A DNA stretch of 64,000 nt from Pelagomonas calceolata (GCA_918797485.1 CAKKNE010000004.1:1798001-1862000); one strand, 5' to 3'; shown: positions 10,170 through 22,155, counted from the stretch's first letter. The notes: generated from the sequence alone by a model not told the origin. Numbers and translations: made by a program.

Positions 10170-13100
10170 ATGGGTCAGGTGCTAGGCCGCGCCCCGCTCC
10201 TGCCAGTGGCCCGGCATTATGTAAACGGTCTGCGAACCAGTGTCGAGATCCCCCCCTCTCCGTTCGCCGACACACACGCGCGCGCGCCGACTCGTTACCT
10301 GCCGCAGTCCCAAGCGCGAGCGTGCACCACTTATGGGATGCGTTCAACGATATTGCAGAGGGCATGGGCCTCACATCCGATGAAACTTGCGAGATCTTGC
10401 GCGTTTGTCTCAAGGACGTACTTGGCTATGCAGAGAAAAAGCTAGACGCACTCTCGCGAAGCCTTTTCGTCGCCCTCGATGACGACCAAAACGAGCTCAT
10501 CGACGCTCTTGAATTTCTAGCAGCGCTGGGTGCCCTTTCTGGCATGTCACAAGAGCAGAAAATTACCTTTATTTTTGGTATCTTTGACTTTGATGAGTCG
10601 GGCGTGCTCACAGTAGACGAGACAATCCTAGCGTTGCGATCGACTCTCTCGGGACTTTGCAAACTAAGCGGCCTTGAGCTGCCCCCTGAGACGGAGATCG
10701 AGCGCGTCGCTGTTGGCGCGTTTGCCGGCGTGCGTGACATCGAGGGGTCGACGATCAGCAAGATAGACTTCGCAACATACTGTACCATAACACCCGAGAT
10801 AACGTCTTGGATCGACTTCTACGGTGATATATGCGAGACGGCAAAGCCGGCAGCTCCGCTCGGTGACAGGGCGGTCGATCGGTTCATTGAAGCACTGGCG
10901 GCACCGCCTGTACGCGATATGGGGCACCTCCTAGCGAAAGATATGGAAAGCGGTCCAACGATGTTACTTGAGTTGGAGGATGCGGCAGCAGCGGCACAGG
11001 CCGACGGCGTACCGCCAGTGGAGGTAACACGACCGCAACCGCCATGGCTCGCAACCACAGCATTTCTGGAGCCGACTGATTGCCCGGCTGAAGTTGCGGC
11101 CTTACCCGCGGAGGGTCTGCAGCTCGAGCACCTCTTCGGCTTCAATGCCCAGCGGCGTCAGCATGCGTTCTACGCTGCACGCGGCGAGCTGGTCTACCCA
11201 GCGGGCACTGTCGGCGTTGTCCTAGACTGCGCCTCCGGTACACAACGACACGCTCAGCACCACGCAGATTGTGTCGAGTGCTTACGTGTGCACCACGCCG
11301 AGGGGGACACATGGGTTGCGACCGGCGAGCTGGGTGCGCGCCCGAAGGTCTTTGTATGGTCCGCCACAACGCTCGACGTTCTGGCAATAATCCGCGGGGT
11401 GCACCGTGTTGGTGTGCTCCACGTCGCATTTTCGGGCGACGGTGTCTTGTTGGCGACAGTCGGCGCGCCACACGAGGGCGTTGCCGATCGTCCCGCTGCG
11501 CAGCTTGTGGCTATATACGACTGGCGCGCAACGCTTCTACTGTTTGCCGCCGATGTTCCAGCAGCCACACTTGTTCTTGACGCGCGTTTCGTCCATGGCC
11601 GTGACCTCGCTACCTGCGGCGTCAACCACGTCCAATTCTGGCGCGTGCGCATGGACGTCAGTGGCGCTGACGTAGCCCCTGGCGATAAGGGGGACGCTAG
11701 TGAAGAAGCTGCCACCAAAATTGACACGTTTCGCGCTGAGCGCGGCCTACTCTGCCGGAAAGCACCGCCGCAGCCCTTCCTAGCAGTCGCGGGCACCGGC
11801 GCGCACGTTGTAGTCGGCGCTGCAAGTGGCCACCTCCTGCTCTTCGTCGGCCGAACGTGTGTCCAGGCAATCAAGGCACATGCGGGCGCAGTTACATCAC
11901 TCCACACAGTCGAAAGCGGAGGTATCCAAGGCCTGTGCTCGGCGTCGACTGACGGTCACATCCAGCTCTGGACGGCAACTGCGGATGGTCTCGATGCTGG
12001 TTCAAGTATCGACGCGGCTGCACTCGGCGCCCGCGATCCATGTGTGCTAGCAGTCTGCTGGGATGCGACGCGGGATCGCTTGGCAGTTACAACAGCCGGC
12101 GGCGAGATCTTTGAGGCAGCGGCAACTGATGGCCGCGCCTTGCACGACGGCCAGCCCGTTGCAGCCGGCCACGCAGAGCGGCGACTCTGCGGCCTGGCGC
12201 CGCACCCATCACAGTCACACATTGCGACATGTGGCGACGACAAGGCCGTTGTCATCTGGGACTGCGAGGCGAGACGACCAGTGCGGTCTTGTATTCTTGA
12301 CACAATTGCACGGTGCTGTGCCTTCTCGCCTGACGGCAGACACCTGGCGGTGGGACTAGGCGGTGTCGACCGGCGCGGGCGCCGGCAGCGCAAGGACGGT
12401 GCGTTCGTCATCCTGGACACAGCCACGCTGGGTGTCGTACACGAAGCACGGGACGCAAGACTGCCATTGACCTGCTGTGCCTTCTCGCCTGACGGCCGCG
12501 CGCTCGCTTTTGGCGCGGACGACCGCGCACTCTACGTCTACGATGCGGGTGATTTTGCTGCAACGACAAAGTGCCGCGGTCACCGTGGCCGTGTGTGCCA
12601 TATCGATTGGAGTTCCGACGCGCAGCTCATTCAGTCTTGCGACGACGCGGGTGAATTACTCTTTTGGGAGGCCGATTCGGGCGAGCCACGCGCGCCACGT
12701 CTTGTACGAGATGCGGCATGGGCAACGCAGTCGTGCATATTCGGCTGGCCGCTCCGTGGGTGCTGGGGCGAGGATGGTAACGGCAGTGGCGGCAACCTGG
12801 CGCCGCTGACGGCCTGCGCGCGCCTACCGGCTGATGCCGGCGGCCATCTCACAGCGCGCGACCCGCGCATGTCTCATTACCGGGCTAAGTCACGTCTCGC
12901 ATCGCGTCGCATCGCGTCGCATCGCGTCGCATCGGTCCATTTGATCCAGCCCTGAGGTCACGGAGAGAACTGGGGGCGGAAGGGGCGCGTGGGTGATTCA
13001 AACTGCGCGACGTGGACCCGCAGGCTGCGGTTGATGCGCATGGTCGCGTGCGTCTCTGGCGGTACCCCGTCGCCGCTAAAGGCGCGGTCCCTCGCGACTC

Positions 13101-16100
13101 ATACGCGCATGCAGCACCCGGGGGTTCCATTGCCTGGTCAGCTGACGGCACGCGACTCTTCTCGACGTCGCGTGGCGACGGTTGTTTGGCTGTCTGGAGC
13201 CTGGAGGCAGACACGCTGCCACCAGATGAGGCTACGGTGGCACCAGACGATGACGGCGTCGACCGATGCGAGTACGCATGCGGCCGTGCTCTTGATGGCG
13301 ACCCCGCAGTCGAACGCGCAGCGCAATTTGACCAGGGCGCGATCTTTCGTATGGAGGAAAAAGGGCGCGACGAGGACTACGCACCCCTACTCCCGTGGCA
13401 GCGAACAGTCGTCGCCCCGTCTCGGCCGCCAACCGAAGATCTAAGCCTACCGTCAGACCGACTCGAGCTGGAGTGGGTTCATGGTGCGCGATGTCATGAC
13501 ATCCGTGGCGCAGTACGGTACACGGCTGCACGTGACGGCGCCCGCGAAATTGTATATGCGGCGGCGCGCCTCTTGGTATGCCTAGCGCCGGGACCCCGGG
13601 CGCAAAGGTATTTCACTGAACATCCGGCCGACGTCGTCGGCGTTGCTACGCACCCCGAGACCGGTGTTGTGGCGACAGGTGACGCGCGGGTGCGACCTGC
13701 CGTTATGGTCTGGGACATTGGGTCCTTGGCATGTCGTGCGTGCCTCCGAGGGCACCATCGGCGCGCAGTTCCCCTCCTGGCATTTTCGCCGGCTCAAGGT
13801 GGTCGCTACCTGGCAACCGTCGGCTGCGATGACCTTCATCGCGCTGTCGTCTATGACTGGGCTGTTGGAGCGGTCGCAGCCGTGACACCAACGCATCAAG
13901 AGAAGCCATTGGCGCTGGTGTTCAATCGCGCAGGCGCGGGCTTCGGCGGTGGGGTTGGCTTTGCGCTCGGTGGCCGCGGCGTGCTGGCAGTGTGGACGTG
14001 CACAGGCCAAAGTGCGGCGCGTGAGCCCGTGCGCCTGGGTTCGCGTGGGTCCGTCCAAGCTACGCTCTGTCTGGCCTGGCAGGGGTCTAGCCTGGTGGCT
14101 GGCCAGGCAGATGGATCGCTATATCGCTTTTCCGGCCGTATGCTTGACCGCGTGGTGACTGCGCACCAGGGCGCAGTTAACGACGTCTGCGCGGCAGTTG
14201 ACGGTCTCTGCACTGGTGGCGCTGATGGGCTTGTCAAGCTCTGGAATCTTCAGCTCGAATGTATTCTAGATGTGGACCTGGCGCTATTGGGGTCTCTCGA
14301 CGCCCACGTTCGTGCGGTAGACTGGGACAGCGACCGCGGCCGTGTCGCGGTCGGCACGCGTGGCGCCGAGGTCTGGGAGCTCGACGCGACAGAGGGACGG
14401 AGCCTCCACGCAGGCGGCGCGCTCTGTTGTGGCCACTTTGGCGGCCACTTTGGCGGTGAGCTTTGGGCACTCGATGCGCATCCAACGCTGCCGCAATTCG
14501 CGACGGCTGGTGACGACCGCATGCTGCGTATTTGGTCTCTCTTTGACCGGCGTCAAGTCCGATGTGCTCAGCTTGAGATGATGGCGCGAGCGCTGGCGTA
14601 CGATCCGGAGGGCCAGCGCTTTGCTGTCGGTTTCGGCGCACCTGTCCCAACAGCGACCAAGCAGTTTGACGGCAAGATTGTGATCATGAGTGCGGACGAC
14701 TTTGCCGTCGTACATGAGGCGCGTGACTCGCAGAAACACATCACCGAGCTCAAGTGCGCGCAGCGTGGGCCCCAATTTCTTCGCTACCACAACCAACGGG
14801 TCTGTCGGTCGATCCGAGACTGTTTCTCTGGGAAGGGGGGGGGGGGGGGGTCAACGCGCTTGGGGCTACAACATTTCCGTTTCAAGGTACGCGCCTGGTG
14901 GTGACCTTCTGGCTGCCGGCTCACACGACCATCGCATGTACGTCTATGCTGTAGACGGTGGTGCGCTACGCCTACAAAACATGATCACACAGCATGACGC
15001 TGCGATTTTGCGTGTTGACTTTTCAGCACCAGCGAATGTGACATACCTCCGGTCCAACTGCGCAGCTGGTGAGCTCTGCTTTTTCGAGGCTGACACGGGA
15101 ATGTTCATTCCTGCCGCGTCGCGCCTCAAGGACGTCAAGTGGCATTCGCTCACGTGTCCACTTGGCTGGGCGGTACAGGGGACACACGCTGCGCAGAATG
15201 ATGGCTCGCGTGTGACAGCAGTCGACTGCCCACTGGCAAGTGCGCGACCGTCGCTTGCCGTGGGTGACAATTTCGGTCGTGTGCGACTCCTGCGCTACCC
15301 ATGCACGTCGGCGCTTGCTAAGAGCAAGGCATACCGCGGACATGCGGCACCCGTGGCGGCAGTCCGCTGGACGGCCGGCGCGTCGCACCTAGTAACTGTG
15401 GGCGCGCGTGATCGCGTAATCTTACAGTGGGAGCACGTCGTCGACGATATTGCCGAGGAGGAGCGCGCGGCGCGTGCTGCCACGGCGGCGCCTGACGCCA
15501 CCGACACGCCCGCGCCCGTCGGCGCTCCCATGCCCGCCGGCAGGGCTGACGCGGCTGCCGATGTGACCGCCGGGGCTCCCATGCGGACGGTTGATGCCCT
15601 TGCGGCAGACATTGATACGCTCGCAGACACGGTTGGAAACGACGACGAGGATGATGACGAAACGGAGGGATCTGATGACAACAGCCACAACACAGGAGTA
15701 GATGCGGATCCAGCTGAGGCGACGAGCAAGCCGTGGTTGCTCGCGTGCGTGCCACCGACGCGGGCGCCGCGCGCTGTTCTGGAGCCGCCTGATGCTACAC
15801 TCGCCGTTCGCTGGATCCACGGCTGTCAGGCCGAGCTATCACGAGGTGCAGTTGCATACAACGGTGCAGGCAACATAATATATGCGTGCGGTCATGTGTG
15901 CGTCATATATGCGCGCGCGCCACACGCGCAGTGGTATTACGCTGGTCACACACGCCTCGTCTCAGCGCTTGCTGCCTCGCCATGCGGCCGATTTGTCGCG
16001 TCGGGCGACCGCGCACGACGTGCACGCGTGCACATCTGGGATGCGCACGCAGGTGCAACAGTGGTCACGCTACCGCCGCGTCACCGAGGAGCAACGTGGG

Positions 16101-17866
16101 CCATCGCATTTGCGCCTGACAGTCGTCGACTGGCGTCCGTGGGCGCCGACAACGATGGTTCGCTGGCAGTCTGGCGAAGCCTATCCGGCGAGTGGCACGA
16201 TGGTGACTTGCTGGCGCTGGCTGCAGCTGGTGACAGGCCGGTTCGGTTTACGTGCTGGATGACTGCTCGTGATACTGGTGGTCTTGAGCTCGCGACTGGA
16301 GGTGACGGTCATGCATACTTCTGGCGCGTGGCTGGTGGCACGCTTGATGCGGCCGAACCTCTCTGGGGCGCGGCAGATCCGGCGCAGCGCCTACTCTGCG
16401 GCGCGGCGGTCGGTGACCGCGTGGTCACGGGCACGCGTGGAGGCCATCTCTACGTGTGGAAGGACAGGTGCTGCGCCAAGGCCGTGCGCGCGCACGAGCG
16501 CGGCCTCGAGGCAATCCACGCGGCAGGTCCAAACGGAATGGCCGGCTTCGCGACTGGCGGCGCGGACGGTTTTGTCAAACTTTGGACCGCGCGCTGCGTC
16601 CATGTCCGGACCTATGACCTTACCGAGGCGCCTGCGCCGCCGCTCCGACCGGCGATCGTAGCTGTCCACATTGGTCTTGCGCGGGGCTCTGTCGCGTACT
16701 CGCCAGTGTACGCACGCGCGCGTGAAAACGGGAAAACAAAGATACGCTATCCGCAGGCGCATTCTCGTACAGACGGCAGGCGCAGAGGTCTACGAAGTTG
16801 CAGCGGCATCGGGCGCGGCAACGCTCATCGCCGAGGGACACTACACTGGCGAGGCCTGGGCCCTCGCCACGAACCCGGCTGATAGCGAGCTTTTCGCGAC
16901 GGCAGGCGACGATGCGACGGTCCGCGTCTGGAGCGTGTCGGCCGATAAACTTGCGCGCAAGGCGGCGTTGGATGCGCCCGTGAGGTGCCTCGCATGGGCC
17001 CCCGATGGAGCGACACTATTGGCGGGGCTAGGCGGCAACGTCTCGGGTGCTCGGCACCCCAAGGATGGCACATTTGTCCTCCTTGACGTGGCCACCCTCC
17101 GCGTACGTGCAGAGGGTAGAGACTCGCGTCATTGGATTCGCTGTGCTGCCTTTTCGCCAACGGGCGATGCGTTTGCACTGGGCTCTTCCGACCAGAAAGT
17201 CTATATCTACGACTCAGCGACTGCGCGGCTCCGTGCGCGGTGCCTCGCGCACAATGCCCCCGTCGCACAGCTAGATTGGTCTCTCGACGGCCGACATGTG
17301 CAATCGGACGCAACTGATGGCGCGGCGTCTGCGCGGTCATACATCAAGACGCCAGCCGCCCATTTAATCTGCTTCTTCCCATCCATTGGGTTTCAAGGCG
17401 CCTGACGTGCCTTGTCCGCGCAGGTGAGCACCTCTATCATTTGGCAAGCGACGGCGCACCCGTGCGTCTACCTTCGCAGCTCCGCGATGCTGCCTTCGAT
17501 AGCTGGACTTGCATATATGGCTGGCCGGTTCAAGGCTGCTGGCCAGCGCTATCAGGCGATCTCGACCGTGACCGCACGGTTGACGTGGCGGCCGCAGACC
17601 GTGCGCGGACGACGCCGCTCCTGGCCAACGGTGATACAGCCGGAACCGTGCGACTTGTCCGCTACCCCTGCGCCCAGCAGGCCCGTTCGCGCGCGTGCGC
17701 GTTCCACCACGTCGGACCGGTTGCCCGAGTCTGCTTTACTGCCGACGACTGTGCGCTCATCACGATTGGTCGTCAGGATCGTGCGATTGTTGTTTGGAAT
17801 GTCGATGCCACAGCAACCGTGGCCAGAGGCAAAGAGGACTCCGACGAACCCCCCTTGGCGAAATGA
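10170..17866 (+). CDS. EF-hand plus triple EML-type WD40 protein
   Basis: Six exons give an uninterrupted 2,386-residue frame: 10170-10239, 10308-12853, 13024-14753, 14887-16695, 16757-17319, 17424-17866. An EF-hand pair (ALDDDQNELIDALEF, then DFDESGVLTVDE) precedes three tandem EML units. Each unit has a HELP-like entry (for example LEWVHGARCHDIRGAVRY), many WD repeats and the EML-specific GWPLRGCW/GWAVQGTH/GWPVQGCW and GRVRLWRYP blocks. This layout matches animal EML5/EML6 with an added calcium sensor. EML proteins bind microtubules, so a cytoskeletal or axonemal role is likely. Starting at 10170 requires a 68-bp first intron but gives an N-terminus MGQVLGR suited to N-myristoylation; an ATG at 10091 is the intronless alternative. 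The introns at 12854-13023 and 17320-17423 work only with GC-AG ends. A poly-G run lies inside the 14754-14886 intron, not in coding sequence. Confidence 0.85.
12895..12936. repeat. Decanucleotide tandem repeat in an EML intron
   Basis: About four copies of a GCATCGCGTC unit lie inside the 12854-13023 intron of the EML-type gene. They open a spurious RIASHR-like frame but fall between the inferred splice sites. Confidence 0.7.
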
Positions 17867-18170
17867 GCACACATGTGGCTGCGCCCCCTGTCCGGGGCGC
17901 TGGCAGGTTGCTCTTCGCTCCCATTATTCCCAATATATATAATATTCGGGGCACGCTTCGTAGAGAGACGAGAGAGTAGGGCCCGGGAAGTGGCCCGGGG
18001 GTGTCGTCTTTGTCACTCCCCGGGCCCAGGTCATTCGACCTGAGTCGCATCAAAACAGAGCACCCCCGGAGCTGGGAGACTGAAAATCCTCGCGTTCCCC
18101 CTTGTTTCCCATTCCCCCGAAATTACCAAAACTTGAATGCGTAAAATCATTTATTACGGGGTTTCGTCGG
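17867..18170. other. Intergenic region after the EML-type gene
   Basis: No gene seen. Contains several CCCGGG clusters (17990-18030) resembling the CC/GG rule words of the findings, and a short AT run near 17935. Confidence 0.5.
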
Positions 18171-18235
18171 ACGCCCCTTTCTTCCCATATTCCCCTTTCC
18201 CCCTTTCTTCCCAGTCCCCCTTTCTTCCCAAGTCC
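18170..18235. repeat. Polypyrimidine/polypurine minisatellite
   Basis: Repeated CCCCCTTTCTTCCCA-type units, three to four imperfect copies. Strand-biased pyrimidine tracts like this can form triplex DNA. No coding potential. Confidence 0.7.
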
Positions 18236-18459
18236 CTAGACGTCCCGGCCCTTGGTATCCTCGGAAAAAGTAGATTTTATCTCCTCCCACTCTTGTTGTA
18301 GAAAGTCGTAGTGTAATGATGTCTTTATCTGCTCCAACGTGATCAAGAAGATACATTGCTTCTCTATGTGTCAAATTGAGACTATCCATGACCGTCGCAA
18401 CACTGAGTTTAATAACGGTCACTAGAGACGATATAGTCCGAGTCCCAGTGCCCCTCCAT

Positions 18460-18955
18460 CGCAAGGTAAGTGACCATTGAATATTGTTGCCGTTTTGGTC
18501 CGACTATGAAATTTGCAACGGGAAGTTCGTCCGTCAATAAAAGTGACTGAGGATGATAATAGTCATGGTTGGGACTCGGAGTGAGAGGCGACTTCATCAT
18601 GATGAGCAGGGAAATAGGTACTAGGCGCGCCTTGTGTTTTCGATAGGTGCCATCTGCATCTCGCTTGATCTTCAACACCAGCCTTGTGCTGACGGCTTGG
18701 AATGGTCTAGAGTCACCTCTAGGCTAAACACACCTATTTTGCACAAGTCGCCAATCTCTTTCATTATTGCTGCCACCATTGCTTCACGCTGATCAGGTGG
18801 GTATTCTTCCAACTCAGCAATATCTTCTGGCTTATAGATGATGTCATCTGCATGAAGCTGTATTGATATTTTTCAAAAGTTTGCCGCATCATCATATTGA
18901 TCCTTTAGAAGTCCCTCGCTTTTTCTAGCTCTTGATCAATGTCTAGATGGCCGTC
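18460..18955 (-). pseudogene. Ty1/Copia reverse-transcriptase remnant
   Basis: On the minus strand the block reads LKIKRDADGTYRKHKARLV (about 18622-18678), the hallmark of the Copia reverse-transcriptase domain (KxKRDADG...xKARLV). Upstream (18720-18880) another frame reads REAMVAAIMKEIGDLCKIGVF, matching the segment that precedes it in Copia polyproteins. The two parts are in different frames, and a copy of repeat family A follows, so it is a dead, truncated element without visible LTRs. Confidence 0.7.
18505..18605 (+). repeat. Repeat family A, diverged partial copy
   Basis: Shares TTCGTCCGTCAATAAAAG, GGATGATAATAGT and GGAGTGAGAGGCGACTT with copies near 24.8, 52.1, 55.1 and 62.1 kb. Relative to those it has two extra 6-bp blocks: one makes GTCATGGT at 18562-18569 and one makes GACTCGGA at 18573-18580. 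Confidence 0.75.
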
Positions 18956-18984
18956 CTCCCCCCCACTTCGTGTCAAGAGACTAT

Positions 18985-19075
18985 GCAAATTACGGTACCT
19001 ACGGTACGGTCCTTCATAACTTAACAAAATACCTACGGTACGGTACCTACGGTACCTATGTATTCATACGGTATT
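18985..19075. repeat. GGTACC(TAC/GTA) array
   Basis: Palindromic GGTACC units separated by TAC or GTA, about five imperfect copies, just upstream of the glycosyltransferase gene. The same array recurs at 23196-23310 and 40608-40720. Confidence 0.75.
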
Positions 19076-19130
19076 TGTCAAAAAGCAATAATGAACTTTC
19101 ATCTTGGAACCTGCTTACTTCGAGTTGCAG

Positions 19131-22100
19131 ATGGATGGCTTCAGGTTGCTCCTGGCATATTGTGTACTCGTTGCTTTCGCTCGAAGCACAAATCTTGATC
19201 TTGGTTTAAAGATCGCATTGCATGCCCAATCTAAGTCCTCTCTACATGGTTGGGTTGCCGGCTCCGAGGTCACTACGCGTGGACTGCGACGTGCCTTCCT
19301 CAAAAGGGCTGATGTTTCGATTGTGGAGATATTTGCTCCATTTTGCTATGAAGGTGCTCAAAATTTCACGGCGCCTTCCACGGCATCGTCGCGACGTCTG
19401 CTTACACGCCTGACTTAGGAATTGCCCACCAATGGGATATGTTACTCGTAGAGGGGTTTTCCGGTCCTGTCTATTCCAGGTGCACAAATCAAATTTCACT
19501 GCGCCTTTCGCTATCAACGCAGCGTCTGCTCGATCGCATGGTAGTGCGGGTCTCTCACCACTCGGCTTGGCCAGCACGGCTGCGTTGTCGCCGAGCAATG
19601 ACTTTGTGAAGAATTATCCAGGTGCACCTGACTCAGTGGTTGAGTTGCACACAGGTCCAGTCTGTAATACGTGGCATGCGTCGGTTTAATAAACAAATCG
19701 CTGTGTTCCATTCTGTGTGGAAAGCAAATTAGGCGGCCCGTGCGCCATCGATGCGATGTCATCCCGTAACTGCGCCTGCTCGATGGCGTGGAGGTTGACG
19801 AAGCACTCTCGCAGTAATTCTCAGATAACCTGACTCGCTGGTTGATTTCCACACAGGTTCCATTGGTGTCTGGACACATATCCAACACTCGCCTCGGTAG
19901 CAGCGATTGATGTCGATAGTTTTCTCACAAACTCACGGCTTTTGGCATTACATGGGTTTACTATGGCAGGTGGTAATGTTCTTGGTTTGGCGTCACCTTG
20001 GTTTCACAAGGCCGTCGGCGACTCGGCGCGGACATGACTCTTCAGCGTGAGACGTGTCGACTGCGTCAACGCGACGGCGTCGCTCCACGCAGAACCTCGC
20101 ACCTCGTGAGTTCGTAGCACTCGCCGTGGATACTAGAGAAATGAAACCACCGTCTGACGCGCGCGCGCAACGATCTGTGTAGAAAATCGTACTCTTCACC
20201 CTCCACACCATACAGTTAATGGGATGGCATCGCGTCGATGGCGTAGGGGCTGACTCGATCGACCTCAAAGATGGTCTCCGCACAGGCATCCCTCCAGCAA
20301 TGATACTGTCGTTGTGTATCTTGGGCAGCCCTCATACAGCAAAGCGCTACTCGCCAAGACACTTCTTGCTCTGTATGACGTTCCCGGTGTAAGGCTGAAA
20401 ATCTATGGGTCTGCGTGGGATCATTTTTCGCTGCAAGACAAGGATTATGCGCGGCTGGCGGCTTGCTGCTGGCAAGGCAGACTCCCTAGTGGTAGCATCG
20501 CCAGACTTTATGCAAATGCAACCGTAATACTCGGCACAACCGATTCTTCACAGCGGCGCCTGGGCATGGTGAACAACCGTGTATTTGAGGCACTCGCGTG
20601 CAGCGGTGGTCAATTTGTTGCTGTTGAAGAGCGTGGAGTAGACTTTTTCTCCGAGTTGCGAGGTGCAATAAGATCGCATGGTGTCGTAACTTACGCGACG
20701 ACTGATGGAATTAAAGCAATCACAGATCTGCTAGTTGCGTATCACCCCTCCTCGACCTTACTACGTCGCGTTGCTGCTAAAGCACGCGCACATGCAATTA
20801 GGCATCACACATACGACACACGGGCGGCGATAATCTTAAATGTCGCTGCACGTCACTACAATAGTGTAAGATCACAAAAACCACGATCCGGTCGGCCCAT
20901 AGTCACCGTTATTGTTGACGGTGGCGACATCGTAGACTGGGAATTCATATACGGACTATTACCAGCATTCTTGGCGCATGATCGTGAATGGCAGTTACGA
21001 GTATTCGATGCAAGCACCATGGATGTCAACGCAATCGCTGGTTCGGCGCTTGTAGTGGCTCGTGGTCCTTGGGGTGGTGTTGCCATGCGCCTAGTCAGCG
21101 CGTTGGATGATTTTGCAGCATGCGCCACAGGGGGTGGGATCCGTGGTATGCCACGGCGCCCGGTGACCGCGATTTCCCTTCAACATGTACGCAGTCCAGC
21201 TCTGCCCATGGGCATAAATTGCAAGGAAGTGTTAAGATTTGATGCGATATTTCATGATTCTATCGTTTCCAAACTGCCTCTGTGTCTCGAGCATCACCCC
21301 AACGCACGGGTTGCCCTTGGCGTTAATGTAGCCGCGCTCCATAAGGATTGGTTTTGTTCGACTACTGGTTCCTGCGCAGGCTCAGCTAATGGTCGAGATA
21401 ATTACGAGACAAGAAAGCTATGGGTTTATAACAAAAACACCGCCCCTAAGCAAGAGATGGAATGTCTGGATTGGTACGACTTTGCTAGTTGGAATGGGGG
21501 AAAACATATTAGATCGTACCGTCGTCGATGTGTCCATGTTCAACGACTGATGCGTGCAGAGACGTTCCTTGCAGTTCTGCGGTCTAGTCAGCCCCTTGGA
21601 CTTCTATTTTCACAACCAAGCGACATAGGAACCTTCCTGTATCTCGCCAGTCTTGCTGTTGGTGCTGTTATTCGCACTCCAGGTGATAATGCATCATTGG
21701 TGCGCGTCCTTTCGCTCGGTCCGAAGATCTTAGCTAATTATTTTTGTCTTGAAACTCTGACAAATGTGCTCGTAAATACCTTAGTTTGGACATTGGATTC
21801 CCCACGGTCGATAGCTGACCTTGAAATCATGGCCCCAGGAGAAGAAGACACCCTTGTTTGCAGTCACGATGTGCAGAACCCTGGCTCAATCTGGAAATGC
21901 TCTATCCCGGTGACAGTTAGTCTACAATCGTTCGTGCCTCCAGACGATGGTGTCTGGTGTGTGCATGTCAACGAAATTGAACTCGTTTGCCAGGGTGACA
22001 CAAAAGAACAAGTGAGGGCTGACTTTGAATTTGATCTGGGAGACATGACAGCTTACACTGTTCGCGTCTGTGCTGTTCTTCGGAGTCCCAACGCAGACCT

Positions 22101-22155
22101 GGGCCGGCTCTCCGTGGTCCGCCGATCTCGGTCGATTTCTCTAGTGCTCACTTGA
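19131..22155 (+). CDS. CgeB-type glycosyltransferase with introner introns
   Basis: Five exons restore one 775-residue frame: 19131-19353, 19419-19468, 19655-19704, 19857-19991, 20286-22155. A hydrophobic N-terminus (FRLLLAYCVLVAF) suggests a signal peptide or anchor. Exon 1 ends in HGWVAGSEVTTRGL; the next exons read WDMLLVEGFSGP, VQSVIRGMRRFNKQIAV and FHWCLDTYPTLASVAAIDVDS, all in family order. The last exon carries the C-terminal donor-binding part (KIYGSAWD, NNRVFEALACSGGQ, HHTYDTRAAIIL). These are hallmarks of the CgeB/group-1 glycosyltransferase family, expected to transfer a sugar from a nucleotide donor. The C-terminal 420 residues are not assigned. Introns 2 and 3 are transposon-like introners; intron 4 (294 bp) contains a weak GTCGATGGCGTAGG match to the introner core. 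The splice sites of intron 4 are the least certain. Confidence 0.8.
19469..19654 (+). mobile_element. Introner (intron 2 of glycosyltransferase)
   Basis: Ends CAGGTGCACAAATCAAATT at the left and GGTTGAGTTGCACACAG at the right, an imperfect terminal inverted repeat. Flanks GTCTATTC (19469-19476) and GTCCAGTC (19655-19662) agree at 6 of 8 positions, consistent with an old 8-bp target duplication. Splicing from the GT of the left duplication to the terminal AG gives the family-like EGFSGPVQSVIRG. Confidence 0.75.
19705..19856 (+). mobile_element. Introner with perfect 8-bp TSD (intron 3)
   Basis: The element proper runs 19713-19856, begins CTGTGTGGAAAGCAAATT and ends GGTTGATTTCCACACAG, with CTGCTCGATGGCGTGGAGG inside. 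The 8 bases before it (GTTCCATT, 19705-19712) are repeated exactly after it (19857-19864). Using the GT of the left copy as donor and the element's terminal AG as acceptor rebuilds IAVFHWCLDTYP without a residual codon. Confidence 0.88.

Noticed and set aside
11142-12426. Long antisense ORFs in the EML, ankyrin and XRN1 genes
   Set aside because: They are shadows of GC-rich coding frames, Arg/Pro-rich and without motifs.
14754-14886. Apparent frameshift at the poly-G run in the EML gene, suggesting a pseudogene
   Set aside because: A GTGCGC...TTTCAAG intron covers the run and joins ITELK to YAPGGDLLAAGSHDHR, exactly the expected EML sequence.
18562-18580. The extra hexamers as microsatellite or tandem-duplication slippage
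   Set aside because: The inserted six bases are not copies of adjacent sequence beyond the 2-bp XY, and differ in sequence from site to site while keeping the same rule.
20486-20668. Antisense ORF in the glycosyltransferase
   Set aside because: It overlaps the well-supported catalytic exon and has no homology features.
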